In this document: in pieces, positions 20,658-27,645 of the stretch
How the letters are laid out: the number at the start of each line of letters is the position of its first letter
How positions within the stretch are numbered: position 1 is the stretch's first letter
Origin: Mycobacterium botniense
Lineage (GTDB): Bacteria; Actinomycetota; Actinomycetes; Mycobacteriales; Mycobacteriaceae
Direction: 5' to 3'
Assembly (NCBI RefSeq): GCF_010723305.1
Contig: NZ_BLKW01000002.1
Span: forward strand, 1-64,000
DNA length: 64,000 nt
Translations under genes and position numbers: made by a program
The notes under the pieces: model-generated
What the model saw: the letters and a program-made list of their open reading frames with translations, nothing else
Databases searched by the model: none
Told to the model about the DNA's origin: nothing

Positions 20658-20780
20658 GCCGCGCCCTCGGTGCAAAAAATCGCCACGGAGGGGGGAAATG
20701 GCGAGGGGCAAGCGGTCGACTCGAGGGGCCCCCCTCGAACATTTGTGCGGGAGGGGTCCATCGGTTCGAACGGGCGTGCG
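20658..20780. other. Non-coding segment with palindrome, candidate cos region
   Basis: This 123-base gap between the HNH gene and the ParB-methyltransferase remnant contains the near-perfect palindrome TCGAGGGGCCCCCCTCGA (20721-20738) and several CCCCTC/GAGGGG copies around it. Gaps between HNH nuclease and terminase genes often hold the packaging site in actinophages, so a cos site is possible; a transcription terminator is the alternative. Confidence 0.35.
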
Positions 20781-21101
20781 CTAGGGCCAGGCCATGACCC
20801 GATGGCCGAGGTCGACTGCCTCTCGCTTCGGCCGCTTGCCGGTGAGCGCCGGCCGAAGGTGGTCGCGGCTGCCGTCTGCGCGTTCGCTGTTGCAGTGTGC
20901 GTGTAGCAGCCGGTCGGCGATGGTGCCGCCTGCTGAGCGGGGCAGGCTGTGGTCGCCGGCGAGTCCTTGGCTGAGGTACATCGGTTCGCCGCACCACCAG
21001 CATGGTGTGCCGTCGACGTGGTCGCGTTTGAGTCGTGCGACTTGTTGTTTGTGCCGGTATCCGAGTCCCCGTTGCGTGGTTGTGCGCTTGTGGGGTGCCA
21101 T
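20781..21101 (-). CDS. HNH endonuclease
   Basis: A 106-aa protein from ATG 21101 (MAPHKRTTTQRGLGYRH). The beta-beta-alpha metal motif is visible: CWWCGE, then GDHSLPRSAGG, then LLHAHCNSERADG (His-Asn-Cys region). Small HNH proteins beside terminase assist large-terminase cleavage at cos in several phages (family knowledge). The gene is intact. Confidence 0.85.
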   Translation of the reverse strand: MAPHKRTTTQRGLGYRHKQQVARLKRDHVDGTPCWWCGEPMYLSQGLAGDHSLPRSAGGTIADRLLHAHCNSERADGSRDHLRPALTGKRPKREAVDLGHRVMAWP

Positions 21102-21111
21102 TGGTCAACGT

Positions 21112-21381
21112 TCAACAGGGTTGCTCGGCTGCGGTCGGGTCTGGTGACACGTGGATGGTTAGTGATCCGTCGTCGTTGCGGGTGACGGTGGTGCTGATGG
21201 GTAGCCGTTGGTGGTTGTCGAGGGCTTGGGCCATGTGTTCAGCGAGTTTCATGCCGTCGTCGATGGTGTAGATGCGTGCGCCTGCTGCGGATCCTGTCGG
21301 CAGCTGGTGCATGCCGGCCATTTGTTGGAGGCGGTCGCGTAGCTGGCGTATCTGCTCGGTTGTGAGGGCTGGACTGCTCAT
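21112..21381 (-). CDS. Hypothetical phage protein, 89 aa
   Basis: Starts at ATG 21381 overlapping the upstream stop (ATGA). Residues 1-25 form a helix (TEQIRQLRDRLQQMAGMH) and the C-terminal half is a beta hairpin (STTVTRNDDGSLTIHVS). Position between an early gene and HNH suggests the end of the early operon. No family recognised. Confidence 0.65.
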   Translation of the reverse strand: MSSPALTTEQIRQLRDRLQQMAGMHQLPTGSAAGARIYTIDDGMKLAEHMAQALDNHQRLPISTTVTRNDDGSLTIHVSPDPTAAEQPC

Positions 21382-21752
21382 TTGTGTGGGCATTCGGGTT
21401 TGATCTGCGTGATGGAGCGGATGGCCAGTTGCGGCAGGTGGGCTAGCATGTCGTGGTTGACGGTGAGGGACAGTAGGCGCTTGCCGCAGTGTTGGCAGTG
21501 TAGGTGGGCGATCTTGTAGCCGTCGGCGTCTGCTGCTTTGGGGTCGTCTTTGTGGGTGATGGTGTAGCCGCGGCGTTCGAGTGTGTGTTGCGTGGCTTCG
21601 GCGAGGTCGGTGGCTAGTCGGCGGATCCGGCCGCGGGTTTCGGTCGACTGGTTGAACTGGCTGAAGTGCATGAGCCGCCGTGGGCGGCCGTCTGGGTGTG
21701 GGAGGTTGTGCCAGGATTCGGCGAGGAGTTTGGTTACGTCGGGGCGTGGCAT
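21378..21752 (-). CDS. Hypothetical zinc-binding phage protein
   Basis: About 124 aa from ATG 21752 (MPRPDVTKLLAESW); an upstream TTG at 21779 would add nine residues. The C-terminal half has HLHCQHCGK and a final CPHK, suggesting one zinc site. It is coupled to the next gene by ATGA. The start is uncertain because a plus-strand antitoxin fragment ends close upstream. Confidence 0.6.
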   Translation of the reverse strand: MPRPDVTKLLAESWHNLPHPDGRPRRLMHFSQFNQSTETRGRIRRLATDLAEATQHTLERRGYTITHKDDPKAADADGYKIAHLHCQHCGKRLLSLTVNHDMLAHLPQLAIRSITQIKPECPHK

Positions 21753-21781
21753 GGTTTGCGTGGCCTTTCGCCTGGTCAACT

Positions 21782-21901
21782 GAGGAGGCGTTCGGGCTTA
21801 CCGACGGGTTCTGGATCAACATGCAGGCTCAGTACGACCTGGACATGGCGCGGATCCAGCTCGGCGACGAGCTGGAGCACGTCCACAAGGTGGGTATCTG
21901 A
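21782..21901 (+). pseudogene. HigA-type antitoxin C-terminal fragment
   Basis: A 39-codon plus-strand reading (FGLTDGFWINMQAQYDLD, then MARIQLGDEL, ending VGI) matches the C-terminal signature of HigA antitoxins, whose conserved pattern is FxTSxxFWLNLQxxYDLExA. No XRE helix-turn-helix or HigB toxin is found upstream, so this is a truncated remnant. It interrupts an otherwise minus-strand early operon and fills most of the 256-base gap between 21752 and 22009. Confidence 0.6.
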
Positions 21902-22008
21902 CGCGAAAGGCCAGCTCGTTGGTTGGGTTGGCCTTGGTGCAGGCATAGGTCGTCCGCCTGCAATCTGGGTCTAAGGGTAGATCACATCGGTGTGATTCGG
22001 CAAGCAAG

Positions 22009-22563
22009 TTACGCGGTTTTGTCTGCGCGTGTCTCCTCGATGAGCGTGTAGACGTCGGCCAGCCAGTACATGGGCTCGTCGCTGTCGCTTTGCCGCTCTG
22101 GTAGGCGGACGCCGCTGCGGGTTTGGTAGCTGCGTGGCTTGAGCCAGCCGCGTTTGCACCAGGAGTAGAACGTTGAGCGCGGCAGGTGCTCCCCTAGCTG
22201 CTCGAGCGCGCCGGGCAGCTCGCTTACGCGGCTGCCGATGATCTGGACTGCGGACAACGGCTCGTACAGGAGGTGGTTGCGTAGCAGCTCAACGAGGTGA
22301 TCGACGCTGTGGAGGGTTTTGCAGGCGGGGCAGCGGACTTCGGTGGCGTCGCGTGGCGCGACAAGCTGCGTGGCGCACGCCTTGCGCCGGCCGACCAGGT
22401 GCGGGCACGGGCCGAGGAATCGGGGCGGTTTCGGCCGGTTGATGCGGCGCTCGATGTCGTCGATGAGGCGCTTGATGTCGCGGTAGCATTGGCCGGCGTC
22501 CTCGTGTCCGGCGATTTTCTCGACGTTGCGCGCTAGGAGCATCGCCATTTGCGCAGCGGTCAT
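22009..22563 (-). CDS. Zinc-finger and helix-turn-helix DNA-binding protein
   Basis: A 184-aa protein from ATG 22563 (ATGA overlap with the previous stop). The centre has CPHLVGRRKAC and RCPACKTLH, two halves of a zinc ribbon. The C-terminal half reads LPRSTFYSWCKRGWLKPRSY, a MerR-like recognition helix, followed by MYWLADVYTLIEE. This layout recurs in mycobacteriophage early genes. Probably a transcription or replication accessory protein; the target is unknown. Confidence 0.7.
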   Translation of the reverse strand: MTAAQMAMLLARNVEKIAGHEDAGQCYRDIKRLIDDIERRINRPKPPRFLGPCPHLVGRRKACATQLVAPRDATEVRCPACKTLHSVDHLVELLRNHLLYEPLSAVQIIGSRVSELPGALEQLGEHLPRSTFYSWCKRGWLKPRSYQTRSGVRLPERQSDSDEPMYWLADVYTLIEETRADKTA

Positions 22564-22925
22564 AGCTGGTCGTCCTCGTCAGGCATGGCCAGGGTCTCAA
22601 CAGCCAAGTTTACGGCTTGAACCCATCGGGCGAGGGTGGCGTGCGCGTCGTCGAGCAGTTCTGACGGGCTGCCGCGCCAATCGCCGTGCGGCCCAAGATG
22701 GACCGGGACCGGGCCATTGCGGTCGCTGCCACGCCGCGCGGATGCGCCGAGCCGTGTTCGGCCGTAGGCGGCGTCCGCGAGGTATTCCAGCCAGCCGGCG
22801 GCCCGGCGCCCGCTGGGCAGTTGCTGCCCCTGGGCGAGGCCGCGCAGCAGATCGCGCAGTTCGTCGGTGCAGGGCTGGCACAGGAACAGCTGCGCCCGCC
22901 GGCCGCACTTCTGGCAATCGCTCAC
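22560..22925 (-). CDS. Zinc-ribbon early protein
   Basis: Starts at GTG 22925 (GTGA overlap) and encodes 121 aa with an N-terminal four-Cys ribbon (CQKCG, then CQPC). A helical middle follows (DELRDLLRGLAQG), then a conserved-looking WLEYLADAAYGRTRLG segment. The next gene is coupled by ATGA. The GTG start was preferred because upstream in-frame sequence is purely Arg-rich. Confidence 0.65.
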   Translation of the reverse strand: MSDCQKCGRRAQLFLCQPCTDELRDLLRGLAQGQQLPSGRRAAGWLEYLADAAYGRTRLGASARRGSDRNGPVPVHLGPHGDWRGSPSELLDDAHATLARWVQAVNLAVETLAMPDEDDQL

Positions 22926-23086
22926 TCGCCGTCGTCCTCGGCGTCGAACATCGCCTTCAGCCCGGCGATCGCGCGGTCCCAATCGAACTCGATCTCGCCG
23001 CGCTGGGCGCGCTCACGCGCGGCCTTGGCCGAGTTCTTGCGCGCGTTCGCTAGCTGCTCACGACTGGAGCGCATGGAGTAGCTCAT
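22922..23086 (-). CDS. Small charged early protein, 54 aa
   Basis: A short gene from ATG 23086 (MSYSMRSSREQLANARKN) to a TGA at 22922 that overlaps the next GTG. It is highly charged: basic helix first (KNSAKAAREHAQ-like), acidic end (FDAEDDGE). A GGGAGAGAGAAG purine stretch upstream serves as ribosome site. No family recognised. Confidence 0.55.
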   Translation of the reverse strand: MSYSMRSSREQLANARKNSAKAARERAQRGEIEFDWDRAIAGLKAMFDAEDDGE

Positions 23087-23119
23087 GAGCTGTCTTCTCT
23101 CTCCCAGGGTCGCGTCAGC

Positions 23120-23173
23120 TCAGGTGTGGTGTGTGCCGGCGTATGCGGCGCGGTGTACCCAGTGGTTTGTCAT
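23120..23173 (-). CDS. Possible 17-codon micro-ORF
   Basis: ATG 23173 overlaps the whiB stop (ATGA) and reads MTNHWVHRAAYAGTHHT. It bridges most of the gap between whiB and the 54-aa gene and may only keep ribosomes coupled. Weak evidence, recorded because it fits the overlap grammar of the operon. Confidence 0.3.
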   Translation of the reverse strand: MTNHWVHRAAYAGTHHT

Positions 23174-23592
23174 GCCGCGCCCCCGATGCTGTGATGCGGG
23201 TTTTTGGTGTCTGGTTTGGCCGTGGGGCGAGTTTTGTTGCGGGGCGGCATATTTGGGTGCGGCCGGGGTGTTTCGTCACGGGTTTCGTCACGGCCGAATG
23301 CGCCGGGCCGCCACCCGCCGTGCCGGCCGGGCGCGATCCGGCGCGCGCGGCGGTGCATGGGACGGCGTTCGCGCTCGCTCAGGCCGCCCCACACACCGAA
23401 CCGCTCGCCGTTGGCCAGCGCGTAGTCGAGGCATTCGGCGCGCACATCGCAGCGCCGGCAGATCTTCTTGGCGTCGCGGACGGAGCCGCCTTTGTCGGGG
23501 AAGAAGATCTCGGGGTCGGTTTCGGTGCACAGCGCGTCCAGCATCCAGCGCTGCTCGTCAAGATGGATGATCAAGCCGGCGATCGTGGTCAT
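23170..23592 (-). CDS. WhiB-family iron-sulfur transcription regulator
   Basis: A 140-aa protein from ATG 23592 (ATGA overlap). It carries the four-Cys WhiB cluster: Cys in DALCTE, then CRRC and AECLDYA, followed by the GVWGGLSERER turn that contacts the sigma factor. The C-terminus is longer than usual and basic (residues 85-140), which may add DNA binding. Phage WhiB proteins such as TM4 WhiBTM4 can interfere with host WhiB2 and septation (established for that phage). It lies within the replication operon. Confidence 0.9.
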   Translation of the reverse strand: MTTIAGLIIHLDEQRWMLDALCTETDPEIFFPDKGGSVRDAKKICRRCDVRAECLDYALANGERFGVWGGLSERERRPMHRRARRIAPGRHGGWRPGAFGRDETRDETPRPHPNMPPRNKTRPTAKPDTKNPHHSIGGAA

Positions 23593-24125
23593 TGAGCGGC
23601 CATCGCTTTCTGCGCGGCGTCGACACGGGATGGGTGGGCGGTTTTGCGGATGTCGGCGCGCTTGACGCCGGGCACGCCGCCGATGGTGCAGGGCCGGCTC
23701 GCGTCGGCGCCGCAGAACGGGCATCGCACCGACAGCGGGTTGATCCCTGTGCGCGGCCGGTCAGGGCGGCCGGTCGACGGCTCGGCGGGCCACGATTGCC
23801 CGAGCTTGTCGATGGCGGCTTTGCGTTCGGCTTTGGCCTCGAGTTCGATCCGCCGCGGGCTGTCGAGGGGTTCGCGGTCGAGCTGGTCGCGGCGGATGGC
23901 ACGGGCGATGCCGCTCAGGTCTGCGGGTTGCAGCATCCTGTCGCGCGGCTCGCGGTGGTACTCGGTCACCGCGGCGAGCAGGTCGTCGCGGTCGGCATCC
24001 GGCGCGTAGCGGCCGAAGTGCTCGAGCCACGCGGCCACCAGCATGCTGGACGTTTTCGGGGTGTGCTGGGTGTCGTACGCGGCGGCTTTGGTGAGCGCGT
24101 CGAGGATGTCGTCGCTGGTGATCAT
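23589..24125 (-). CDS. Phage replication-associated protein with zinc ribbon
   Basis: A 178-aa protein from ATG 24125, overlapping the initiator stop (ATGA). The N-terminal about 95 residues are helical (MITSDDILDALTKAAAYD, AVTEYHREPRDRMLQPADL), the domain usually placed beside phage replication initiators and likely to load or bind helicase. The C-terminus has the zinc ribbon CPFCGADASRPC followed by AHPSRVDAA. No Walker motifs are present, so it is not an ATPase. Confidence 0.65.
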   Translation of the reverse strand: MITSDDILDALTKAAAYDTQHTPKTSSMLVAAWLEHFGRYAPDADRDDLLAAVTEYHREPRDRMLQPADLSGIARAIRRDQLDREPLDSPRRIELEAKAERKAAIDKLGQSWPAEPSTGRPDRPRTGINPLSVRCPFCGADASRPCTIGGVPGVKRADIRKTAHPSRVDAAQKAMAAQ

Positions 24126-25027
24126 GGCAGCTCCCGTTGTTGTCGCTGTCGTAGCTGGTGTTTGAGGGCCTCGTTTTCGGCGGCGCGCAGGTCGGCGCCT
24201 TGCAGCCGGTGACCGTTGACAGCCGGCGACGCGCGGCTGGCTTTGATCACGTCGGACAGCACGGTGGCCAGGTACTCGGGGCGCGTGCAGTCGGGTCTGG
24301 TGTCCCAGGCGGTGAGCGCCTGGCGGATCACGGTGTCGGGGTGGCCGTCGCGGGCCAGCTGCTCCACCTGCACCGCCAGCCGCTCGATCGTGCGGCGCGG
24401 ATAGCCGGCGTGGCCGAGGGTCTGGCGGACGACGGTCTTGGCGGCGGCGGAGGGGTGTCGCTTCGGCGGACGGGTGCCGGTTTCGACGACGACGACATTG
24501 GCGGCGGCCGGGTCGGCGCTCTGGTGGGTTACCTCGGTAGGTGAGTCGTCGTCGTCTTCCCCTGTTCCCCTGTTCCCCTGTTCCCCTGTTCCAGCGCCGA
24601 TTTTGCGCGGAGTATCCGGCGCAGAATCGGCGCAAATCGGCGCAGAATCGGCGCAACTGTAAATGCGCTGGTCAGGCACCGCATCAGGGTCGTCCGGGGC
24701 AGGGTGCTTGAAGCGTTCGCTTCGACGTTCTAACTTTTGGTGTTTCTCCCAGGACGGGATGGCGTAATAGTGCCGTCCGCGCACCGTGTAGAAGACGACA
24801 CCGAAGGCGCGCGCACAATCGGCGCAAAATCGGCGCAAATCCTGCGCAGAAAATCCGTCCTCATCTGCGAACGCAAAACCGAGGAGCCCGTTGAGGTTGG
24901 TTTCACCGATTCCGCGGTCGTCCGCCCAGCACCACAACGCCTGATAGAAGATGCGCACCGGAAAATCGACCGAAGCGGTGTCGGGTGAGCGGAAGAACTC
25001 GGGTTTGAGAGAACGGATACGTGGCAT
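24122..25027 (-). CDS. Replication initiator (replisome organiser) protein
   Basis: A 301-aa protein from ATG 25027 with an AGGAG site. The N-terminus MPRIRSLKPEFFRSPD, then FYQALWCWADDRGI and IPSWEKHQKLERR, is the winged-helix opening typical of actinophage replication initiators. The middle is low-complexity: ADSAP repeats, a GEQGNRGTGE stretch and poly-Asp, encoded by iteron-like DNA and a CCCTGTTCC 9-mer repeated near 24558-24592. The C-terminus is helical (PRRTIERLAVQVEQLA). It likely binds the repeats in its own gene, as lambda O does. Confidence 0.75.
   Translation of the reverse strand: MPRIRSLKPEFFRSPDTASVDFPVRIFYQALWCWADDRGIGETNLNGLLGFAFADEDGFSAQDLRRFCADCARAFGVVFYTVRGRHYYAIPSWEKHQKLERRSERFKHPAPDDPDAVPDQRIYSCADSAPICADSAPDTPRKIGAGTGEQGNRGTGEDDDDSPTEVTHQSADPAAANVVVVETGTRPPKRHPSAAAKTVVRQTLGHAGYPRRTIERLAVQVEQLARDGHPDTVIRQALTAWDTRPDCTRPEYLATVLSDVIKASRASPAVNGHRLQGADLRAAENEALKHQLRQRQQRELP
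24595..24846. repeat. Iteron-like repeats inside the initiator gene, candidate origin
   Basis: A 10-11 base unit GGCGCARAATC occurs four times head to tail at 24618-24659. It occurs three more times at 24811-24841, with an imperfect fourth just after (to 24846), and once inverted at 24595-24612. The clusters are about 150 bases apart within the initiator gene. Unit spacing near one helical turn, direct orientation and location match iteron origins of the lambda O type. In protein they encode the ADSAP repeats, so coding constraint alone is the rival explanation. Confidence 0.6.
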
Positions 25028-25097
25028 CACAACTCCTAGCTGATCTGGTATTCCGGGCGGTCGCACCGCATGCAGTCGTCGCCTTGGTGGTTGCCGC

Positions 25098-25268
25098 TCA
25101 CCGCAGCTCCCCGCAGCGTTCGACGTGGACGATCCGGTCGAGCGGGTCACTGCCCTGCCACGGATGGCGGCAATCCTCGCCGGGTGCGGCTTTGCAGATC
25201 CCGCACGAGCGGGTAAGAGCGTCCGCGACACGCGGATCGCTGTGGTCACGCAACCAATCGAGCCCCAC
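25098..25268 (-). CDS. Small zinc-binding early protein
   Basis: A 56-aa gene from GTG 25268 (VGLDWLRDHSDPRVAD) with CGICKAAPGEDCRHP and a late RIVHVERCG, a Cys/His cluster common in actinophage early operons. Its stop overlaps a following 21-codon frame (25036-25101, with CMRC) by GTGA. That frame ends just before the ribosome site of the replication initiator. Both are intact. Confidence 0.6.
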   Translation of the reverse strand: MGLDWLRDHSDPRVADALTRSCGICKAAPGEDCRHPWQGSDPLDRIVHVERCGELR

Positions 25269-25274
25269 CGCTAA

Positions 25275-26342
25275 TCAGCCCTCTTGCCGCGAAGCGTTCT
25301 CGTCATCCCCTGACTCGACGAGAACGTCGATGAGGACGCTTGCCTCAGCTTTGGTGAGTTCTTTGTTCGACGCGACTGTCCGGCCGACGATGCTGTGGAC
25401 CCACGCGAACCAGTCGACACGACCTTCGTCAGTGTCTGGATAGCCGTGTTTTTGCCGCAGGATTGAGAGTTTCTGCAACTGCGGTTTCGTCACCGCGTCG
25501 CCGGCGGTGTCGGCTTCTTCGACCGTGCGCGGTTCCAGCCCTGTTGGTGGGATTGGCTGCTGCGAGCGCGTCTTGCGTTCCCGGCGGCGGTTGACCTGTT
25601 CAGCGACGCTCTGCCGCTGCTTCTGCTCTTTCGGCACCGGCGTCAAAGCAGGCGCCGCCGCCTGGGCAGGCTCGACTGCGATCGTCCCCGCGTCCAGCGC
25701 CGCCGCACCCGAGAGCAACTGGGCCGGCGACACCTCGATATCGAGAACCGGCACGGCGAACCGGCGTGTCCCGGAATCTGGCCGCATAGCCATGCGCTGC
25801 TGCAACAGCAGGCGGGCCGGCAGCATCTTGCCGCACCCGGCCGCCAAGCGGATCACCTCTACCGCGCCTTGCAGTTCGACCGCGGCGTAGTAGCCCTGGG
25901 TGTCCAGTCGCCACACGCCCAGACCTGGCATGTCGGCGAGCATCACAGACAGGCGGGTATGGATCGCGCATTCCCGGTTTTCCGGGTCGCACACGCAGGG
26001 GCCGTCGCTGATCGACTCTGTGACGCCGTTGCAGCGGCGCCGACACCCGCCGGCCGACCACAGCTCATAGGATTGCGTGAAGCACATATCCGACGGCGGC
26101 ACAACAACATTCAACGATTGCGCATCGGTGACGACCTGCCACTGTTTACCCGCTGGAGCGTCCCACGGCTCCACGCTGCCGCCGTACAAGGCGGCCGCCT
26201 GTTCGATGCGCCGCCGATCCGGTGATGTCAGCCGGAACGATTCCAGCCGGGCAGGTCTCGTCTTGCCGTTCGACGATTGGACTTGCTGGCCGATGCGGAT
26301 GCGACCGACCTCGGCCAGCCGCCGCTGCAAATCAATGATCAT
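25275..26342 (-). CDS. Gp3-like (phiC31 RDF family) protein
   Basis: A 355-aa protein from ATG 26342 (MIIDLQRRLAEVGRIRIG), ATGA-coupled to the Cas4-like gene. Residues 30-220 match the Gp3-like family: NGKTRPARLESFRLTS, ALYGGSVEPWDAP, a Cys cluster GGCRRRCNGVTESISDG with CVCDP, and TQGYYAAVEL. Known members include the phiC31 recombination directionality factor. Here the integrase is a tyrosine recombinase, so that role cannot be assumed; the nuclease neighbour suggests a recombination function. The C-terminal Pro/Gln-rich linker and helical tail (residues 240-355) are extra. Confidence 0.65.
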   Translation of the reverse strand: MIIDLQRRLAEVGRIRIGQQVQSSNGKTRPARLESFRLTSPDRRRIEQAAALYGGSVEPWDAPAGKQWQVVTDAQSLNVVVPPSDMCFTQSYELWSAGGCRRRCNGVTESISDGPCVCDPENRECAIHTRLSVMLADMPGLGVWRLDTQGYYAAVELQGAVEVIRLAAGCGKMLPARLLLQQRMAMRPDSGTRRFAVPVLDIEVSPAQLLSGAAALDAGTIAVEPAQAAAPALTPVPKEQKQRQSVAEQVNRRRERKTRSQQPIPPTGLEPRTVEEADTAGDAVTKPQLQKLSILRQKHGYPDTDEGRVDWFAWVHSIVGRTVASNKELTKAEASVLIDVLVESGDDENASRQEG

Positions 26343-27247
26343 GACAGTGGGTCTCCCATCACGGTTTTGCTGGTCTCCTGAACCCACCGGAACGCTTCCA
26401 GCGTGTACAGGAACGCCCGGTACGCCTCTTGGCCGCAGTCGAGCGGATAGGACTCGCACGACTCAGGAGTGATGTGGATGACGAGACCCGAGTCGACCTC
26501 GGGAACCGGGACGGCCAGATCCCGCTCAGCCGGGCTGAGCACGTAGTAGCGGCGCCTGAACTTCTCGAATCGGCGTGGCCGCCACACCGCGGCGAATTCG
26601 GCGTACCGGTAGGCCGCCAGTTGCAGGCCGACCTGCTCGGGATACGGTGTGCGGCGCAACCCTTTCGAGTCGTAGGCGTTCCGTGTGGTTTTGTAGTCGG
26701 CGATGAACCGTACGCCGTCGATGGTGAGGAACGCGTCTGCGGTGCCGGCGTAACCGTAGCTGGGGTTATACACGCACACTTCGGTCGCCTGGTATGACGG
26801 CGAGAATCGCTGCAGCCAGTCGTCGAACCGGTTAAGCATCACGCCTACCAGGTTCAGCTCGGTATCCATCTCGACCTGTGGTCCACCCAAGCCGCCCACA
26901 AGCTCGGCGGCGAACTCCCGACTGGGCTTCTCCCCGGTCAGCGCGTACGACTCGCACACCTTGTGCACGACGGTGCCCAGGTCGGTATCAGACAGCGCGG
27001 TCTTGGGTTTGCGGAACCTGGCGTCCCGCAACCATTTCACAGTCTCGTCGCGGCCCTGTTCTTCCAGCATCGCCTGCCACGTGGCGGCGCTGTCTATCGC
27101 GGCATTCGCGGTCTGCTCAGCAGCCCAATACAATAAGGCTGGTTTGTCGAGCACACCGATGATCGTGGTAACCGACCACAACGTGAGATCGTTGTTGTCC
27201 GGACGGTCGATATCGAGGGCAGCTAAGCCCAATTCAGCCGTCGTCAT
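26339..27247 (-). CDS. Cas4-like PD-(D/E)XK exonuclease
   Basis: A 302-aa protein from ATG 27247 (MTTAELGLAALDIDRPD). Residues in order: WSVTTIIGVL, GTVVHKVCESYALTGE (the His of the first motif), GYAGTADAFLTIDG (Asp), RFIADYKTTR (D-x-K core) and GLQLAAYRYAEF (Q-x3-Y). That is the RecB/Cas4 nuclease set. There is no CRISPR locus; in phages this family acts in recombination or replication with the adjacent Gp3-like partner. Confidence 0.8.
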   Translation of the reverse strand: MTTAELGLAALDIDRPDNNDLTLWSVTTIIGVLDKPALLYWAAEQTANAAIDSAATWQAMLEEQGRDETVKWLRDARFRKPKTALSDTDLGTVVHKVCESYALTGEKPSREFAAELVGGLGGPQVEMDTELNLVGVMLNRFDDWLQRFSPSYQATEVCVYNPSYGYAGTADAFLTIDGVRFIADYKTTRNAYDSKGLRRTPYPEQVGLQLAAYRYAEFAAVWRPRRFEKFRRRYYVLSPAERDLAVPVPEVDSGLVIHITPESCESYPLDCGQEAYRAFLYTLEAFRWVQETSKTVMGDPLS

Positions 27248-27307
27248 GGGAACCCCTCATACCAGTCTCCCCTTTTTCCGTTATTTCCATTGCGGCAGTG
27301 TTGAGCG

Positions 27308-27395
27308 TTTGCCGTGCCTGCCGTGCCAGACCAAGCCCCGCCTCGCCCGGCCGTGCCATGCCTAGCCACACCTGCGTTGCCCTTGCCTGCCCGAG
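27308..27395. repeat. Degenerate GCCNN pentamer array 1
   Basis: About 88 bases where GCC recurs every five bases, with occasional four-base steps (GCCGT, GCCCC, GCCTC, GCCAT, GCCTA). It lies just upstream of the Cas4-like gene. A 34-codon frame from ATG 27466 runs into it. A period of five rotates through all frames, so the array is not shaped by coding. It resembles array 2 at 28201-28352. Confidence 0.6.
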
Positions 27396-27465
27396 CGCGA
27401 ACGCGTCGCGCCGTCAAGCTCCACGACGGGCACCGCCGAACCCACGGAAACGGCGCTGCTCCCCA

Positions 27466-27645
27466 TCACGGTCTTACTGGTCCGCTCTTGCGTTGTGGCG
27501 CCGCACCAGTGATCTCGTAGGGCTGTCCCGCCGCCGGACACTGGTCGCGGCCAACCGAATCCCGGTGATAGGCGATGTTGCCGCGCACGGTTGGCCACAC
27601 CCGGCGCAGACACACCGGGCACACACCCACACTCTGGCGTCTCAC
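27466..27645 (-). CDS. Small zinc-finger early protein
   Basis: A 59-aa protein from GTG 27645, overlapping the DUF732 gene stop (GTGA). It has CPVCLRRVWPTV, then AYHRD and DQCPAAGQPYEIT, giving a C-x2-C / H / C site found in many actinophage early proteins. A 34-codon frame (27362-27466) overlaps its stop by TGATG and is doubtful. Confidence 0.6.
   Translation of the reverse strand: MRRQSVGVCPVCLRRVWPTVRGNIAYHRDSVGRDQCPAAGQPYEITGAAPQRKSGPVRP

Noticed and set aside
26339-27247. Cas4-like gene as evidence of a CRISPR-Cas locus
   Set aside because: No repeats with spacers and no other cas gene in the window; the nuclease sits in a phage recombination/replication operon.
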